NCBI GenBank assembly: GCA_023402505.1
Contig: JAEYGD010000299.1
Coordinates: 1 to 15,579, forward strand
Source of the DNA: Actinomycetes bacterium
GTDB lineage: Bacteria; Actinomycetota; Actinomycetes; Mycobacteriales; Micromonosporaceae
DNA: 15,579 bases
Direction of reading: 5' to 3'
The translations under genes were made by a program, and so were the position numbers. The notes beneath the pieces were generated by a model. It was not told the DNA's origin, ran no database searches, and saw only the letters and a program-made list of their open reading frames with translations. Positions 6,233 to 12,752 of the stretch are shown piece after piece (the first letter of the stretch is position 1; every line of letters starts with the position of its first letter).

Positions 6233-7393
6233 ATGACGACCGTGGACACCCGAGCCGTGCACGCCGGCCGCGACGACCTCGCCGCCCTCGGCGTCCACGC
6301 CGCCCCCATCGACCTCTCCACCACCAACCCGCTGCCGTCGGTCGAGACCGGCGGCGACGCGTACGAGACCCTCGCCACCGGCGGACCCCTCCCACCCGGC
6401 GGCACCGCCGTCTACCAGCGACTCTGGAACCCCACCGTCGCCCGCTTCGAGACCGCCCTCGCCGACCTCGAAGCCACCACCGACGCCGTCGCCTTCGGCA
6501 GCGGCATGGCCGCCCTCACCGCCGCCCTGCTCGCCGCCACCCGCGACAGCAAGCGGCACCTCGTCGCCGTCCGCCCCCTCTACGGCGGCACCGACCACGT
6601 CCTCGCCACCGGCCTGCTCGGCACCGAGGTCACCTGGGCCCGCCCCGACGAGGTCGCCGCCGCCGTCCGCCCCGACACCGCGCTCGTGCTCGTCGAGACC
6701 CCCGCCAACCCCACCCTCGACCTCGTCGACATCGCCGCGCTCGCCCGCGCCGCCGGCCCCGCGCCGCTGCTCGTCGACAACACCGTCGCCACCCCCGTGC
6801 TCCAGCAGCCCGCCCGGCACGGCGCCACCCTCGTCCTGCACAGCGCCACCAAGAGCATCGGCGGCCACGGCGACGTGCTGGCCGGCGTCATCGCCTGCGA
6901 CGCCGACTGGGCCGCCCGGCTCCGGCAGGTCCGCGCCCTCACCGGCGCCGTCCTGCACCCGCTCGGCGCGTACCTCGCCCACCGCGGCCTGCAGACCCTC
7001 CCGCTGCGCGTACGCGCCCAGCAGGCCGGCGCCGAGAAGATCGCCGCGTGGCTCGCCGACCACCCCGCCGTGGAGCGCGTCCACCACCCGTCGCTGCACG
7101 ACCCCGCCGGGCTCGTCGGCCGCCAGATGTCCGGTCCGGGCAGCCTCCTCGCCTTCGAGGTACGCGGCGGCGCACCCGCCGCGGCCGCCGTCGCCGGCGC
7201 CTGCCGGCTCATCACCCACGCCGTCTCCCTGGGCGGGGTGGACACGCTGATCCAGCACCCGGCGTCGCTCACCCACCGGCCGGTGGCGGGGGAGGCGAAG
7301 CCGGTCGGCGGGCTGCTGCGGCTGTCGGTCGGCCTGGAGGACCCGGAGGACCTGCGCACCGATCTGGAACAGGCGCTCGCCACGGTCGCCTGA
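6233..7393 (+). CDS. Trans-sulfuration family PLP enzyme (cystathionine gamma-synthase / methionine gamma-lyase type)
   Basis: The 386 residues cover a complete Cys/Met metabolism PLP-dependent enzyme. Family landmarks are Y61-x-R63 with NPT at 66-68 (phosphate contact from the neighbouring subunit), GSGMAA near 89-94, Y117 in PLYGGT, VETPANPT, D182 in LVDNTVATPVLQQP, and the PLP lysine K207 in HSATKSIGGHGD. The C-terminal segment has SLGGVDTLIQHPAS. In methionine gamma-lyases the motif after Y117 is usually YGCT; here it is YGGT, as in cystathionine synthases and lyases. The exact reaction (gamma-synthase, gamma-lyase or methionine gamma-lyase) therefore stays open. The divergent Lrp regulator argues for a catabolic, amino-acid-induced role. 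ATG 6233 gives the standard TTVDTRAVHAG start, but no clear ribosome binding site precedes it. The upstream start at 6197 is unlikely because it would enter the operator region. Confidence 0.88.
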   Translation: MTTVDTRAVHAGRDDLAALGVHAAPIDLSTTNPLPSVETGGDAYETLATGGPLPPGGTAVYQRLWNPTVARFETALADLEATTDAVAFGSGMAALTAALLAATRDSKRHLVAVRPLYGGTDHVLATGLLGTEVTWARPDEVAAAVRPDTALVLVETPANPTLDLVDIAALARAAGPAPLLVDNTVATPVLQQPARHGATLVLHSATKSIGGHGDVLAGVIACDADWAARLRQVRALTGAVLHPLGAYLAHRGLQTLPLRVRAQQAGAEKIAAWLADHPAVERVHHPSLHDPAGLVGRQMSGPGSLLAFEVRGGAPAAAAVAGACRLITHAVSLGGVDTLIQHPASLTHRPVAGEAKPVGGLLRLSVGLEDPEDLRTDLEQALATVA

Positions 7394-7417
7394 CCGAGCG
7401 TCGACCGCACCGGACCT

Positions 7418-8167
7418 TCACGACTTGGGACCGACGTGGCGGTCGAGCGCGGCGACCGCCTCCCGCCGCGCGACAGAGAGCGACCACGGCAGGTTCATTC
7501 GCCAGGCGATGCCGAGCAGATCGAGCGCCCACTGGCAGAGGCCCATGATGTCGGTTGACCGGTTGGAGAACATGTAGCGGGGGTAGTCGTACTCCTTGCC
7601 GCGGACCTTGACCCGATTGGTGAACCGCGTGCCGTCGGAGTGGAAGAGGCCACGGACAAAGTGCCCGGTGTGCACCGCGACGATCTCCCGCTGCCAGCCG
7701 GCGAGAACGATGGGTCGCTCGTGCTTCTTGCCCGGACCGTGCTGCGGGAACATGCACGGCCAGTGCTTGCCGGTGCTCTGCACCGCCACGCAGCCCTGCT
7801 TCTGGATGTGCTGGACCTTGTTGGCGAGGACCGCTCGCATCGCCCCGTCGCAGGCCTCGATGAGGCTGGGCCAAGCGTTGGCGCAGTAGATCCGGAGGAC
7901 CGGTGTGCGGTCGGTCGTGACCAGGTGCCCGTCGCCGAGATACAGCCCGAGTAGGTAGGCGTAAGCGGCCGGGTCGGTCAGTTTGGCGACACTCGGCGCG
8001 CACCGAAAACAGCGCGTCGCCGTGCCGAACCTCGCGGGCTCGGGTCGGTCGACGCACCAGTGCCACACCGTCGAGTACGGCAACGAGAGGGCGCGAGCTA
8101 CGGCGTGGATGTTCAGGCCATGGGCGCGCAGGGCACGGGCGCGGGCCCGCATCTCGGGTGGGTGCAC
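7418..8167 (-). CDS. LAGLIDADG homing-endonuclease-like protein with N-terminal helix-turn-helix, tRNA-linked
   Basis: The product has 249 residues. Residues about 8-37 (RARARALRAHGLNIHAVARA then LSLPYSTVWHW) look like a resolvase/MarR-like helix-turn-helix. A small CxxC (RCFRC, 53-56) follows. Then come two LAGLIDADG-type helices, YLLGLYLGDGHL (71-82, acidic D79) and HFVRGLFHSDGTRF (169-182, acidic D178), with the spacing of a single-chain two-motif enzyme. The last residues, DRHVGPKS, resemble other actinobacterial members of this family as I recall them. Both catalytic aspartates remain, so nuclease activity is possible; a DNA-binding regulator is the alternative. GTG 8167 is chosen because any earlier start would make the protein include translated tRNA. 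ATG 8152 is also possible. The reading frame lies 32 nt after tRNA-Leu on the same strand and its DNA is visibly poorer in GC than the genes either side, suggesting transfer. Confidence 0.78.
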   Translation of the reverse strand: MHPPEMRARARALRAHGLNIHAVARALSLPYSTVWHWCVDRPEPARFGTATRCFRCAPSVAKLTDPAAYAYLLGLYLGDGHLVTTDRTPVLRIYCANAWPSLIEACDGAMRAVLANKVQHIQKQGCVAVQSTGKHWPCMFPQHGPGKKHERPIVLAGWQREIVAVHTGHFVRGLFHSDGTRFTNRVKVRGKEYDYPRYMFSNRSTDIMGLCQWALDLLGIAWRMNLPWSLSVARREAVAALDRHVGPKS

Positions 8168-8199
8168 ACGCGCATCTTCGAACAGGTGTGTGACAAAAG

Positions 8200-8282
8200 T
8201 GCCGGGAGCGGGATTCGAACCCGCAAGCCCTTTCGGGCAGAAGTGTTTGAGACTTCCGTGTATGCCGTTCCACCATCCCGGC
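8200..8282 (-). tRNA. tRNA-Leu (anticodon CAA)
   Basis: Read on the minus strand, the 83-nt gene has a 7-bp acceptor stem GCCGGGA/TCCCGGC with discriminator A. The anticodon stem GAAGT/ACTTC encloses the loop CTCAAAC, so the anticodon is CAA, which reads UUG. A class II variable arm (GCCC-GAAA-GGGC) and a T-arm with GGTTCGAATCC complete the fold. The long variable arm and A discriminator confirm leucine. CCA is not encoded; CTTTTG follows directly. The UUG codon is rare in this GC-rich genome, so this is a minor leucine tRNA. The LAGLIDADG gene lies immediately downstream and pdtaR is divergent upstream. Confidence 0.97.
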
Positions 8283-8307
8283 GGCAACCCTGAGCGGCGT
8301 GTGGCTC

Positions 8308-8325
8308 ACTGTACCCGACTAGGCT
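8308..8325. promoter_or_regulatory. Overlapping divergent -10 candidates for tRNA-Leu and pdtaR
   Basis: On the plus strand, TAGGCT at 8320-8325 resembles an actinobacterial -10. It would start transcription near 8332, downstream of the first possible pdtaR ATG (8327) and upstream of GTG 8378. On the minus strand, TACAGT (8313-8308) lies 25 bp upstream of the tRNA 5' end. No convincing -35 hexamers are seen for either. The evidence is weak and positional. Confidence 0.3.
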
Positions 8326-8377
8326 CATGCGAGAGCATGGGTGGGTAGCGGTGCCGGAACGATGGTGGGAGTGGCTC

Positions 8378-8998
8378 GTGGCCGAGACGCAGACGGATGC
8401 CGAGCGCAGGCGCGTACTGATCGCCGAGGACGAGGCGCTCATCCGGCTGGACCTCGCCGAGATGCTCGCCGAGGAGGGCTACGAGGTCGTCGGGGAGGCC
8501 GGTGACGGCGAGACCGCGGTCCGGCTCGCCGAGGAGCTGAAGCCCGACCTGGTCATCCTCGACATCAAGATGCCGATCATGGACGGGCTGGCCGCCGCCG
8601 AGCGGATCGCCGGCGCCCGGATCGCCCCGGTGATCATCCTGACCGCCTTCAGCCAGCGGGACCTGGTGGAGCGGGCGCGGGCGGCCGGCGCGATGGCGTA
8701 CCTGGTGAAGCCCTTCCAGAAGAGCGACCTGGTCCCGGCGGTGGAGATCGCGCTGTCGCGTTACTCGGAGATCGCCGCCCTGGAGTCCGAGGTCGCCGGC
8801 CTGACCGACCGCCTGGAGGTGCGCAAGACCGTCGAGCGCGCCAAGGGCGCGCTGATGACGACGTACGGGATGACCGAGCCGCAGGCCTTCAAGTGGATCC
8901 AGCGCACGGCGATGGACCACCGGATGACCATGAAGGAGGTCGCCGAGCGGATCCTGCAGGAGACCGCCGGTGGTGAGGTGACCCGTCCGGCCACCTGA
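8378..8998 (+). CDS. pdtaR: PdtaR-type response regulator with RNA-binding ANTAR domain
   Basis: The 206 residues contain a receiver domain (about 12-125) and a C-terminal ANTAR domain (about 130-195). Phosphorylation-site residues are intact: acidic pair E17/D18 in IAEDEAL, acceptor D62 in VILDIKMP, T89 in ILTAFSQRD, and K111 in YLVKPF. The ANTAR part (RLEVRKTVERAKGALM.. and EPQAFKWIQRTAMD) closely resembles Mycobacterium tuberculosis Rv1626 (PdtaR). In that system a histidine kinase, PdtaS, phosphorylates it, and the ANTAR domain then binds dual-hairpin RNA to prevent transcription termination. No kinase lies nearby, as in mycobacteria where pdtaS is encoded elsewhere. The start is GTG 8378 with GGGAG at 8367-8371. 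The frame also allows ATG 8327, but the extra 17 residues (WW-rich) are not family-like and may precede the transcription start. Confidence 0.93.
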   Translation: MAETQTDAERRRVLIAEDEALIRLDLAEMLAEEGYEVVGEAGDGETAVRLAEELKPDLVILDIKMPIMDGLAAAERIAGARIAPVIILTAFSQRDLVERARAAGAMAYLVKPFQKSDLVPAVEIALSRYSEIAALESEVAGLTDRLEVRKTVERAKGALMTTYGMTEPQAFKWIQRTAMDHRMTMKEVAERILQETAGGEVTRPAT

Positions 8999-9007
8999 CG
9001 GCGTTCC

Positions 9008-9031
9008 GGGCCACCGGTGCCGTGGTGGCCC
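9008..9031 (+). terminator. Hairpin after pdtaR
   Basis: Perfect 8-bp arms GGGCCACC (9008-9015) and GGTGGCCC (9024-9031) with an 8-nt loop begin 9 nt after the pdtaR stop codon. There is no U-tract. It separates pdtaR from the following lipoprotein gene. Confidence 0.55.
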
Positions 9032-9053
9032 TCGCGTTCCGTGGTCTGATCGA

Positions 9054-9059
9054 TAGCAT
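9054..9059 (+). promoter_or_regulatory. -10 element (TAGCAT) consistent with a leaderless lipoprotein mRNA
   Basis: TAGCAT ends seven bases before the GTG at 9067. No Shine-Dalgarno sequence precedes that GTG. This spacing would place the transcript start on the G of the start codon, the pattern of leaderless actinobacterial mRNAs. No good -35 is visible. Confidence 0.4.
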
Positions 9060-9066
9060 CGGATCC

Positions 9067-10251
9067 GTGCGGATTCGGTGGTGGACGGCGGTGGCCGCGG
9101 TCGTCGTGGTGCTGTTCGCGGCGGGCTGCGAGCGGGCGTCCACCGTGGACGGCGATCCGGAGCCCGAGCCCCTGCGCCCGGCGTGGTCGCCGGTCGAGCT
9201 TCCGTTGCCGCCGGGCCCGCCGGGTCGGGTGTTGGTGCGCGACGCGGTCGCCTGCCAGGGCGAGTGGTACGCGGTCGGCGGTGTCGCCGACGGGTCGGGC
9301 GCGACCCGTCCGGCTGCCTGGTCCAGCGGGGACGGCCGCTCGTGGTCGTCGGTGCCGGTGCTCGCGGATTCGTTCTACGGGCGGCAGAGCGTGCTGTTCT
9401 CGGTCGGCTGCCGCGACGGGGTGGCGGCCGTGGTCGGCGGCAAGGTCGGCGGTGCGCACGGCAACCCGCGGGTGGGCACCTGGCGGCAGCGCCCGGACGG
9501 CGCGCTGGTGGAGGTGCAGGCCGCGTCGTTCGAGACGTACGGCGGGCCGAAGGCGGTGAACGTGTCCCGGCTGGCCGGCGGCGCGGCGGGGTGGCTGATC
9601 GTCGGCAACCGGGCCAGCGGCGCGGCGGCGTGGGTGTCGCCGGACGCGGCGGAGTTCGATCTCGTCGAGGGTGCCCCCGAGTTGGCGACCGACGACCGGG
9701 GCGTCACGTGGACGTTCGACGTGGTGCCGGCCGGCCGGGCGGGGTGGGTGGCGGTGGGTGGGCTGTTGCCGCCGGGCCGGATCGACCGGGATCCGGCGGT
9801 GTGGACGTCCGGTGACGGGCGGTCCTGGCGGCGCACGGTGCTGCCGGGCACGGCGGAGTACGAGGAGTTGCAGCGGGTTGTCTTCGACGGTGGCGGCCCG
9901 GTGGCGGTCGGGTTGCGGGGCGGGGCGTTCGGTGCCTGGCGGCAGGACCGGGAGGGCTGGGTGGAGGCCGGCGGGTTCGGCGCGCGGGCGTCGTCCGGGG
10001 TGCCGTCGGTGGCCGGTCTCGCGTCCCGGGGCGGGGGGCTGCTGGCGGCGGTCTCGGACGGGGCGCGGCACGCGCTGTGGTGCTCCGGTGACCGGGGTGG
10101 GTCGTGGCGGGAGGTGGCGCTGCCGGTCGAGGTGCCGACGGGGATCGATCAGGACGTCACGGTGGTAGCGGTGGGTGATCGTTGGTGGGTGGCGACGGAC
10201 GACGGTGGGGGCGGGCGGCTGTGGTGGGTTTCGGCTGATCCGAACTGCTGA
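9067..10251 (+). CDS. Putative lipoprotein with Asp-box (BNR-like) repeats
   Basis: The 394 residues start with a short lipoprotein signal: VRIRWW, a Val/Ala-rich core, then lipobox FAAGC with acylation at C21. The mature part is rich in Gly, Trp and Val and has repeated WxSxDGxSW elements: WSSGDGRSW (85-93), WTSGDGRSW (246-254) and WCSGDRGGSW (338-347). The last fits the Asp-box S-x-D-x-G-x-S/T-W exactly. Degenerate copies exist (e.g. WVSPDAAEF, 189-197). Asp-boxes mark blade turns of beta-propellers such as sialidases, but no sialidase Arg-triad pattern or FRIP motif is seen, so an enzyme is not supported. I expect an extracytoplasmic propeller anchored to the membrane, function unknown. 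GTG 9067 is selected because an upstream start at 9022 would add residues that spoil the signal peptide. The gene stands alone between two hairpins. Confidence 0.75.
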   Translation: MRIRWWTAVAAVVVVLFAAGCERASTVDGDPEPEPLRPAWSPVELPLPPGPPGRVLVRDAVACQGEWYAVGGVADGSGATRPAAWSSGDGRSWSSVPVLADSFYGRQSVLFSVGCRDGVAAVVGGKVGGAHGNPRVGTWRQRPDGALVEVQAASFETYGGPKAVNVSRLAGGAAGWLIVGNRASGAAAWVSPDAAEFDLVEGAPELATDDRGVTWTFDVVPAGRAGWVAVGGLLPPGRIDRDPAVWTSGDGRSWRRTVLPGTAEYEELQRVVFDGGGPVAVGLRGGAFGAWRQDREGWVEAGGFGARASSGVPSVAGLASRGGGLLAAVSDGARHALWCSGDRGGSWREVALPVEVPTGIDQDVTVVAVGDRWWVATDDGGGGRLWWVSADPNC

Positions 10252-10555
10252 GCGCGTGGTGTGCCGGTATCCGGGATGAGAGCGTGTGAGACTGTCTCAC
10301 TTTCCGGACGGCAACCGTCTAAGGACCGGTCAGGGGATTGACCTGTTACGCGGCCCGGTTCGATCGCGCACGTCTTCGTAACGGTTTCGCAGACGCCGCC
10401 TCAGGGCCTTCCTAGCGGGTGTGAGTGTCGGTACGCTCCGCCATCACGAGCCGTAACGCAGGGGGCGTCCCTGCCGGGTGGTGGTGGTGCGGACTGGTCT
10501 GTCGTCACCCCTCGGAGCCAGGCGCCGACCTGCTTCTGGAGGAGGTCAGGAAGCC
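10252..10555. other. Upstream region of the liv operon (304 bp without a gene)
   Basis: After the terminator hairpin at 10286-10303 there is a small hairpin GACGG-CAA-CCGTC at 10307-10319. TTGACC (10338-10343) is a good -35 candidate, and it overlaps the dyad GGTCA-GGGGAT-TGACC (10328-10343), a possible operator. No matching -10 is clear at 17-18 bp; TACGCT at 10432-10437 is another -10 candidate further down. CGTAAC appears three times: inverted at 10345-10350 and direct at 10377-10382 and 10452-10457. AGGAGG at 10540-10545 is the likely ribosome binding site of the first liv gene. No coding sequence is supported. Confidence 0.5.
10286..10303 (+). terminator. Intrinsic terminator after the lipoprotein gene
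   Basis: GTGAGA-CTG-TCTCAC (10286-10300) is a perfect 6-bp stem with a 3-nt loop followed by TTT (10301-10303). It lies 35 nt after the lipoprotein stop codon. The short U-run makes this the most classical terminator in the window. An operator role for the 15-bp palindrome cannot be excluded. Confidence 0.55.
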
Positions 10556-11704
10556 GTGAGGCGTAGCTATTCAAGGGCGCTGGGTACTGCCGCGCTCGCC
10601 GCGGTGCTGGTCGCCGCCGCGGGTTGCCAGGACTCTGGCGGAGACGGTGGGACCGCGTCGGGCGACTGCGGCGGCAAGATCGCGATCTTCGGCGCGTTCA
10701 GCGGTGACAACGCGGGTCTGGTGCTGCCGTCGCTGAACGGCGCGAAGCTGGCGCTCAAGCAGCACAACGAGGCCAACCCGGACTGCAAGGTCGAGATGGT
10801 CGAGTTCGACACGCAGGGTGACCCGGCCCAGGCGACCCCGGTCGCCAACCAGGTCGCTGGCGACCAGTCGTTCCTCGGCGTCATCGGCGGTCACTTCTCG
10901 GGTGAGTCGGACGCGACGATGCCGGTGTACGAGGCCGCGGGCATGGCGATGGTCGCCCCGTCGGCGACCCGGACCGACCTGACTCAGAAGGGCAACAAGT
11001 CCTTCTTCCGGGTGGTCGGCAACGACGGCACGCAGGCCGGCGCGGTGTCGACGTTCCTCAAGGCGCAGAACGCGCAGCGGGTGTTCCTCATCGACGACGG
11101 CAGCGCGTACGGCGCCGGTATCACCGCCGAGCTGACCAAGAACCTGGGTGCCACGGTCGCCGCCAGCGACAAGATCCAGGAGCGTCAGTCGCAGTTCGAC
11201 GCGACCGTGTCGAAGATCAAGGCGGCGAACGCCGACTTCGTCTTCTACGGTGGCTACACCCGTGAGGCGTCTCCGCTGGTCCGCCAGATGCGCGCCGCCG
11301 GCGTGCAGGCGAAGTTCGTCGGCCCGGACGGTCTGTACGACCCGGCGTTCCCGCAGGGTGCCTCGGGCGGTGCCGAGGGCTCCATCATCACCTGCCCGTG
11401 CCTCCCGGCGGACAAGGCCGGCGGCACCTTCTCGGCCGACTACCAGAAGGAGTTCGGCCAGGCGCCGGGTTCCTACGGTGCTGAGGGCTTCGACGCCGCG
11501 AAGATCTTCGCGGACGCCTTCAAGGACGGCAAGAAGACCCGTGCCGAGATCCTGGAGTACGTGAAGGCGTACGACAAGCAGGGCGTGTCGAAGTACATCA
11601 AGTTCGCCGACAACGGCGACGTCGACCCGAGCAAGGTCGTCATCTGGTCGTACCAGATCAAGGGCACGACGTTCGAGCCGCTGCAGGAGCTCAAGCTCAG
11701 CTGA
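10556..11704 (+). CDS. livK: Branched-chain amino acid ABC transporter substrate-binding lipoprotein
   Basis: This is a 382-residue periplasmic-binding-protein (type I fold) precursor. It has a basic N-terminus (MRRSYSRALG) and a hydrophobic core ending in the lipobox VAAAGC with C24 as lipid anchor. A Gly/Ser spacer comes next, then the mature domain from about residue 37 (GGKIAIFGAFSGDNA). The segments GGHFSGESDATMPVYEAAGMAMVAPSATRTDL and FFRVVGNDGTQAG are typical of Leu/Ile/Val-binding proteins; the first contains the ligand-contacting Ser/Thr region. It would capture branched-chain or related amino acids outside the membrane and deliver them to the permease encoded next. GTG 10556 has AGGAGG ten bases upstream, plus a weaker AGGA closer in. 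A start at 10478 would add an unlikely N-terminal extension. It is the first gene of the livKHMGF operon and is followed by a stable hairpin. Confidence 0.93.
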   Translation: MRRSYSRALGTAALAAVLVAAAGCQDSGGDGGTASGDCGGKIAIFGAFSGDNAGLVLPSLNGAKLALKQHNEANPDCKVEMVEFDTQGDPAQATPVANQVAGDQSFLGVIGGHFSGESDATMPVYEAAGMAMVAPSATRTDLTQKGNKSFFRVVGNDGTQAGAVSTFLKAQNAQRVFLIDDGSAYGAGITAELTKNLGATVAASDKIQERQSQFDATVSKIKAANADFVFYGGYTREASPLVRQMRAAGVQAKFVGPDGLYDPAFPQGASGGAEGSIITCPCLPADKAGGTFSADYQKEFGQAPGSYGAEGFDAAKIFADAFKDGKKTRAEILEYVKAYDKQGVSKYIKFADNGDVDPSKVVIWSYQIKGTTFEPLQELKLS

Positions 11705-11717
11705 TGACCAGCACTGG

Positions 11718-11751
11718 GAGTGCGGCCGGGGTGTTCGCCCCGGCCGCACTC
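11718..11751 (+). terminator. Perfect 14-bp hairpin between livK and livH (attenuator or mRNA stabiliser)
   Basis: Arms GAGTGCGGCCGGGG (11718-11731) and CCCCGGCCGCACTC (11738-11751) pair without mismatch around the 6-nt loop TGTTCG. The hairpin lies 13 nt after the livK stop and five nt before the livH Shine-Dalgarno AAGGAG (11757-11762). No U-run follows. Such hairpins after binding-protein genes usually cause partial termination or protect the upstream mRNA 3' end, so that the binding protein exceeds the permease. That role is inferred here. Confidence 0.7.
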
Positions 11752-11768
11752 GATGCAAGGAGACCCCG

Positions 11769-12752
11769 GTGAATTTCGACGACCTCTTCGGCCACATCGG
11801 CCAGCACACCGTCGACGGGTTGTCCAAAGGAGCGATCTACGCCCTGATCGCCCTGGGCTACACCCTGGTGTACGGCGTCCTGCGTCTGATCAACTTCGCC
11901 CACTCCGAGGTGTTCATGGTCGGCACCTTCGCGGTGCTCGGTCTGTGGACCGCGTTCGGGGTGGAAAATAACCCGCCGGTCGGCCAGGCGGTGCTCTTCC
12001 TGGTGCTCGGCCTGATCGTCGCGGCGATCGCGTCCGGCGGCACGGCGCTGGCGATCGAACGGATCGCGTACCGGCCGCTGCGGCGCAAGAACGCACCACC
12101 CCTCATCTTCCTGATCACCGCGATCGGCCTCTCGCTGGTGCTGGTCGAGGTCTTCGGCCTGCTGCTGCCCCGGCTGCTGGGTGAGGCGGTGCCGTCGATG
12201 TTCGCGCGGGAGCGGATCATCCTCGGCATGCCGACGATCTTCGAGCAGAAGACCCTGTTCACGATCTTCGGCACGGCGATCAACAACATCCAGCTGATCG
12301 TCTTCGTGGCGGCGGTGGCGATGATGGCGATCCTGGACTGGTTCATCAACAAGACCCGCTACGGCCGGGGCGTGCGGGCGGTCGCGCAGAACCCGGAGAC
12401 CGCGGCCCTGATGGGCGTCAACCAGGAGCGCGTGATCATGCTGATCTTCGTGCTCGGTGGCATCATGGCCGGCGCCGCGGCTCTGTTGTGGAGCATGCGG
12501 TTCGGCTTCACGCAGAGCAGCATCGGCTTCGTGCTGGGCCTCAAGGCGTTCACCGCGGCGGTGCTCGGTGGCATCGGCAACCTGCGTGGCGCGCTGCTGG
12601 GCGGTTTCGTCCTCGGCATTGTCGAGGTCTACGGCGCCACGCTCTTCGCGTCCAACTGGGAGGACGTCATCGCGTTCGTGGTCCTGGTCGTGGTGCTGAT
12701 GTTCCGCCCGACCGGTCTGCTGGGCGAGTCGCTGGGGAGGGCCCGAGCATGA
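11769..12752 (+). CDS. livH: Branched-chain amino acid ABC transporter permease LivH
   Basis: The 327-residue integral membrane protein has about eight hydrophobic segments and belongs to the LivH branch of the Leu/Ile/Val permeases. The N-terminal DGLSKGAIYALIALGYTLVYG and INFAHSEVFMVG are the classic LivH opening (usually NFAHGE; here S replaces G). AVAQNPETAALMGVN is the cytoplasmic coupling loop that contacts the ATPases. LKAFTAAVLGGIGNLRGALLGG and FRPTGLLGE close the protein as in the family. With LivM it forms the membrane channel. GTG 11769 has AAGGAG six bases upstream. The stop overlaps the livM start (ATGA at 12749-12752), so translation is coupled. Confidence 0.95.
   Translation: MNFDDLFGHIGQHTVDGLSKGAIYALIALGYTLVYGVLRLINFAHSEVFMVGTFAVLGLWTAFGVENNPPVGQAVLFLVLGLIVAAIASGGTALAIERIAYRPLRRKNAPPLIFLITAIGLSLVLVEVFGLLLPRLLGEAVPSMFARERIILGMPTIFEQKTLFTIFGTAINNIQLIVFVAAVAMMAILDWFINKTRYGRGVRAVAQNPETAALMGVNQERVIMLIFVLGGIMAGAAALLWSMRFGFTQSSIGFVLGLKAFTAAVLGGIGNLRGALLGGFVLGIVEVYGATLFASNWEDVIAFVVLVVVLMFRPTGLLGESLGRARA

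Noticed and set aside
7394..8282. Integrated element with tRNA attachment sites
   Set aside because: No integrase gene and no second copy of the tRNA 3' end were found in the flanking sequence; only the single LAGLIDADG gene is there.
8168..8287. N-terminal extension of the LAGLIDADG ORF (WWNGIHGSLK...)
   Set aside because: These codons are the tRNA-Leu gene itself read as protein. The real start must lie after 8200, at GTG 8167 or ATG 8152.
8327..8377. Longer pdtaR starting at ATG 8327
   Set aside because: The additional 17 residues are not like the family and may lie upstream of the transcription start. GTG 8378 has GGGAG at the right distance.
10345..10458. GlnR binding site upstream of livK
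   Set aside because: Each GTnAC half-site was tested for a second GnAAC at 6 bp in both directions, and none fits.
11718..11751. ANTAR (PdtaR) RNA target formed by the livK-livH hairpin
   Set aside because: ANTAR targets are paired small stems with hexanucleotide loops having A at 1 and G at 4. This is one long stem with loop TGTTCG, so the pattern is not met.
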